From an uncultured Planctomycetia bacterium (lineage in GTDB: Bacteria; Planctomycetota; Phycisphaerae; Phycisphaerales; SM1A02): a DNA stretch of 64,000 nt. Under the pieces are notes generated by a model, which was not told where the DNA came from, did not search any database, and was given only the letters and a program-made list of their open reading frames with translations. Below, piece after piece: positions 61,320 through 64,000 of the stretch. Made by a program: the position numbers and the translations under genes. The stretch lies in contig CALMPF010000069.1 of NCBI GenBank assembly GCA_937871505.1, forward strand, positions 26,165 to 90,164, written 5' to 3'. The first letter of the stretch is position 1; every line of letters starts with the position of its first letter.

Positions 61320-62138
61320 TCACTCGCCGGACCGAACCAGCCTCCGCGGACGGGGCCACGGAAGCAGGCTGGGCACTCGGCGTCGGTACCGTTCGTACGT
61401 CTCGCCGAAGGCGCCGATGAGGTCGCGCTCCTCGAGGCGCGTCCCCACGACGATGTGGAGGGTGAACATCGCCGCGAAGATCAGTCGCCCGAGGGTCATC
61501 TCGGGAGCGGACCACATCGCGATCAGGAAGCCGAGCATGAGCGGGTGACGCACGACGCGGTAGAGACCGGTCACGCGGAACGGAAGTGAGACGTAGGGGC
61601 GCCCGACGAAGCGAAGCCACGCCTGGCGAAGCCCGAAGAGGTCGACGTGGCTGATGACGAATGACGAGAGCAGCGCCAGGGTCCAGCCGGCGGCGCTCAA
61701 GGCGGTCAGTCCCCACCATGCCACCGGCGACTCGACCGCCCAGAGCACGTTCGGAAGCGGCATCCAGAGCCAGAAGAGCGCCACCAGGCAGAGGCTCGCG
61801 ACGAGGACGAAGGTGCTCCGCTCGGCCGCGGGGGGAACGAACTGCGTCCACCAGCGCTTGAATCCCGGGCGGGCCATGATCGTGTGCTGGATCGCGAAGA
61901 GCAGGCAGAGCGCGACGTTCACGAGGATCGAGAGGCCGGTCCCCCCGACGCGCCCGTCGTCGATGCCGCGCGGAACGAACCAGTTGCCGACGAACCCGAT
62001 CAGGTAGACCAGCACCCCGAAGAAGAGCAGGTAGCTCGCCGCGGCGTACGCCATGATCGCAACGCGGGCGAGGCGTTCCCGCCCGGGCAGGCGTGCTGGT
62101 CGGGCGACGACGGTGGACGGAAGCGCGGCATCGGACAT
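61320..62138 (-). CDS. mddA: membrane S-methyltransferase, MddA/NnrU-like
   Basis: A 272-residue integral membrane methyltransferase of the isoprenylcysteine-methyltransferase fold. Its pattern matches MddA, which methylates methanethiol to dimethyl sulfide: FLVYLIGFVGNWFVPRGID-like first helices, LLFAIQHTIMARPGFKRWWTQFVPP, then LFGLRQAW. It ends with the SAM-binding YRVVRHPLMLGFLIA and GTRLEERDLIGAFGETYERYRRRVP. The ATG at 62138 has AGGAG about 10 bases upstream. An NnrU-like role or another thiol substrate remains possible. Confidence 0.78.
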   Translation of the reverse strand: MSDAALPSTVVARPARLPGRERLARVAIMAYAAASYLLFFGVLVYLIGFVGNWFVPRGIDDGRVGGTGLSILVNVALCLLFAIQHTIMARPGFKRWWTQFVPPAAERSTFVLVASLCLVALFWLWMPLPNVLWAVESPVAWWGLTALSAAGWTLALLSSFVISHVDLFGLRQAWLRFVGRPYVSLPFRVTGLYRVVRHPLMLGFLIAMWSAPEMTLGRLIFAAMFTLHIVVGTRLEERDLIGAFGETYERYRRRVPSLLPWPRPRRLVRSGE

Positions 62139-62405
62139 TGGTCTGATCTCCTGACGTTGTGGAAGTGCTGGCGGCCGCTCGGCGGGCGCTCAGCGGATTC
62201 ACTGGGAGCCGTGCCCCGGGCGTTTGCGGGGCGCGGAACGGGCGGTCACCCGACATGCGCCGGGCGTCCGCCCGCGGAGCGCGCTGCGCGACCTTCGGCG
62301 GTCGAATGCCGCATCGTCCGGTCGCGAGTCGGATCGGTCGAGCGCCGGCGCGGCCGAGTCGCAGAGGAAGGCGCAGGAGGACGGCGGCGACTGCCAATGA
62401 CGAAA

Positions 62406-62439
62406 GCGGCGTCGACGATCGTTCGATCGTCGACGCCGC
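62406..62439 (-). terminator. long perfect hairpin after the thrombospondin-repeat gene
   Basis: Arms 62406-62421 and 62424-62439 are perfectly complementary (16 bp, TT in the centre, so effectively a 14-15 bp stem with a tight loop). The hairpin lies 57 bases past the stop at 62496 and is followed on the minus strand by a T-rich TTTCGTCATT-like run. Confidence 0.8.
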
Positions 62440-62495
62440 GCTTGATGTGATTGAGCCGTCAGGTCCGAGGCGAACCTCGGCCGACGCTCACTGGA

Positions 62496-64000
62496 TCACT
62501 GGCACGTGCCCCAGGCCGCGAGCAGGAGACCGAGGTCGCCGCCGCTGACCACGCCGTCACCGTCGAGATCGGCGGCGCACTCTCCGGAGCAGAAGCCCCA
62601 CGACGCGAGCAGGAGGCCGAGATCGCCGCCGGAGACGATCCCGTCGCCGTCGAGGTCGCCCAGGCAGGGCACCACCTCGCAGCCGTCGGGGATCCCGTTG
62701 CCGTTCTCGTCGACGTTGTCGTCGAAGCCCGGACACTCGTCGATGCAGTCGGGCACGCCATCGCCGTCGGAGTCGGTTTCGGGGACTCCGCAGCCACACA
62801 CGCCGGGCTCGATCTTCTCGGGGTCGGTCGGGCACTCGTCGAGGCAGTCGGGGACTCCATCGCCGTCGCTGTCCGTGTCGGGAATCCCGCAGCCGCACGC
62901 GCCCGGTTCGAACTTGTCAGGATCGTCGGGGCAGGCGTCGTTGCAGTCGTCGACGCCGTCGCCGTCGCTGTCGGTCTCGAGGTTCAGGCAGGTGCACTCG
63001 CCGATCGGCTGGACCCAGAGTTCAGCGGAGACCGACGTCACCGGCCGGCATCCGTCGAGCACCACGACGACGTCGTAGCTCCCCTGATCCGCGCGCAGCA
63101 CAGGCGAGATGAGGAGCACCGGGCTGCCCGATCCGCTGATTCGCTCATCGTCGACGAGCGGCTTGCCATCGCGCCGCCACTGGTAGGTGAACGGACCGTC
63201 GCCCGACACCTCGATGACGAACCAGGCATCGTCGCAGGCAGTCAGCTCGAGCGACTCCGGCTGAACGTCGATCCCGAAGCGGCACTCCGGCTCTTCGCAG
63301 TCGATGATGCCGTTGCGATTGAGGTCCTGATCCGGAACGCCGCATCCGCAGATTCCCGGCTCGAACTTCTCGGGGTCGTCCGGGCAGCCGTCGATGCAGT
63401 CGGGGACGCCGTCGCCATCGCTGTCGGTCTCGGGGTTGCCGCAACCGCAGTCGCCGGGCTCGGTCTTCTTCGGATCGTCAGGGCAGCCGTCGATGCAGTC
63501 GGGGACGCCGTCGCCATCGGTGTCGATGTCGCTCACGCCGCAACCGCACGCGCCGGGAGCGGTCTTCTTCGGATCCTTCGGGCAACCGTCGATGCAGTCG
63601 GGGACGCCGTCGCCGTCCGAGTCGAACTCAGACTCACCGCAGCCGCAGTCGCCGGGATCGATCTTGTTCGGATCGTCCGGGCAGCCGTCGATGCAGTCGG
63701 GAACGCCGTCGCGGTCCGAGTCGATCTCCGACACGCCGCAGCCGCAGAGGCCAGGATCGACCTTGTTGGGATCGTCAGGGCAACCGTCGATGCAGTCGGG
63801 AACACCGTCGCCATCAGAGTCGACCTCCGACTCGCCGCAACCACAGAAGCCGGGCTCGGTCTTCTTCGGATCATCCGGGCAGCCGTCGATGCAGTCAGGA
63901 ACGCCGTCGCCGTCGGAGTCGATGTCGCTGGTGCCGCAGCCGCACTCACCGGGCTCGGTCTTCTTCGGATCATCCGGGCAGCCGTCGATGCAGTCAGGGA
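62496..64000 (-). CDS. thrombospondin type 3 repeat surface protein with Ig-like domain and dockerin-like end (5' end outside window)
   Basis: The frame is open to the window edge, so the 501 visible residues are the C-terminal part. They begin with at least seven tandem calcium-binding repeats of about 36 residues (pattern DSDGDGVPDCIDGCPDDPxK then xEPGxCGCG), the thrombospondin type 3 kind with regular Cys pairs. An Ig-like domain of about 90 residues follows (IDVQPESLELTACDDAWFVI, then GPFTYQWRRDGKPL). Three more repeats come next, and two dockerin-like motifs (DLDGDGIVSGGDLGLLLASW and DLDGDGVVSGGDLGLLLAAW) close the protein. Aspartate richness implies a calcium-stiffened stalk outside the cell. 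The ATG inside the repeats at 63734 is not the start. A strong terminator lies downstream. Confidence 0.9.
   Translation of the reverse strand, partial: PDCIDGCPDDPKKTEPGECGCGTSDIDSDGDGVPDCIDGCPDDPKKTEPGFCGCGESEVDSDGDGVPDCIDGCPDDPNKVDPGLCGCGVSEIDSDRDGVPDCIDGCPDDPNKIDPGDCGCGESEFDSDGDGVPDCIDGCPKDPKKTAPGACGCGVSDIDTDGDGVPDCIDGCPDDPKKTEPGDCGCGNPETDSDGDGVPDCIDGCPDDPEKFEPGICGCGVPDQDLNRNGIIDCEEPECRFGIDVQPESLELTACDDAWFVIEVSGDGPFTYQWRRDGKPLVDDERISGSGSPVLLISPVLRADQGSYDVVVVLDGCRPVTSVSAELWVQPIGECTCLNLETDSDGDGVDDCNDACPDDPDKFEPGACGCGIPDTDSDGDGVPDCLDECPTDPEKIEPGVCGCGVPETDSDGDGVPDCIDECPGFDDNVDENGNGIPDGCEVVPCLGDLDGDGIVSGGDLGLLLASWGFCSGECAADLDGDGVVSGGDLGLLLAAWGTCQ

Overview
The window is about 64 kb of very GC-rich bacterial chromosome. 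It looks like a member of the Planctomycetota, most likely class Phycisphaerae. The signs are paired dockerin-like motifs of the form DLDGxGxVDGADLGLLL on several secreted proteins, a PEP-CTERM-like tail, a DUF1080 protein, and a 1204-residue serine/threonine kinase with a C-terminal WD40 propeller. No phage, insertion sequence, CRISPR array or rRNA was seen. One tRNA (Arg, anticodon TCG) is present.

Layout. 1-9.2 kb: the 3' end of serA, a prolyl oligopeptidase, a PcrA/UvrD helicase, a lipoprotein, a beta-helix surface protein and a decayed PEP-CTERM/dockerin gene. 9.4-11.8 kb: a PAS-AAA+-Fis sigma-54 activator followed by an ECF sigma factor that has a well-matched sigma-54 promoter in front of it. 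11.8-13.3 kb: repeat-bearing DNA with no convincing gene. 13.3-31.2 kb: dCTP deaminase, B12-dependent ribonucleotide reductase, D-amino acid aminotransferase, a type III pantothenate kinase-like protein, an MnmE-like GTPase, fabI with a BtpA-family gene, a serpin, tRNA-Arg, a DMT transporter, an FkbM methyltransferase, a DUF1080 protein and a beta-propeller dockerin protein.

31.6-39.3 kb is the most unusual part. It holds a diversity-generating retroelement (DGR) locus joined to a MoxR/vWA-like/FGE/SEFIR conflict-type operon, all on the minus strand. The order is SEFIR protein (frameshifted), putative effector, MoxR AAA+ ATPase, vWA-like/FGE fusion (VR2), truncated HRDC-type DGR accessory gene, template repeat (TR), and stand-alone FGE target protein (VR1). 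VR1 differs from the TR at 14 positions, and all 14 are adenines of the TR coding strand. No reverse transcriptase lies in the window, and the accessory gene stops exactly at the TR edge. The cassette therefore looks partly deleted, or dependent on a reverse transcriptase elsewhere.

39.8-64 kb: B12-dependent methionine synthase, a D-amino acid oxidase-like protein, an SDR dehydrogenase, a complete seven-gene Mrp (Mnh) Na+/H+ antiporter operon with overlapping genes, an aquaporin-like channel, a lamin-tail dockerin protein, the WD40 kinase, a TauE/SafE permease, two small membrane proteins, an MddA-like S-methyltransferase, and the 3' part of a thrombospondin type 3 repeat dockerin protein that runs off the window end.

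Ten genes have a TANNNT hexamer (often TACNCT) ending only 6-12 bases before the start codon and no Shine-Dalgarno sequence. This suggests leaderless transcription is common here. Other genes (dcd, nrdJ, the serpin, the lamin-tail protein, the HRDC fragment, the ECF sigma factor) have a clear Shine-Dalgarno sequence.
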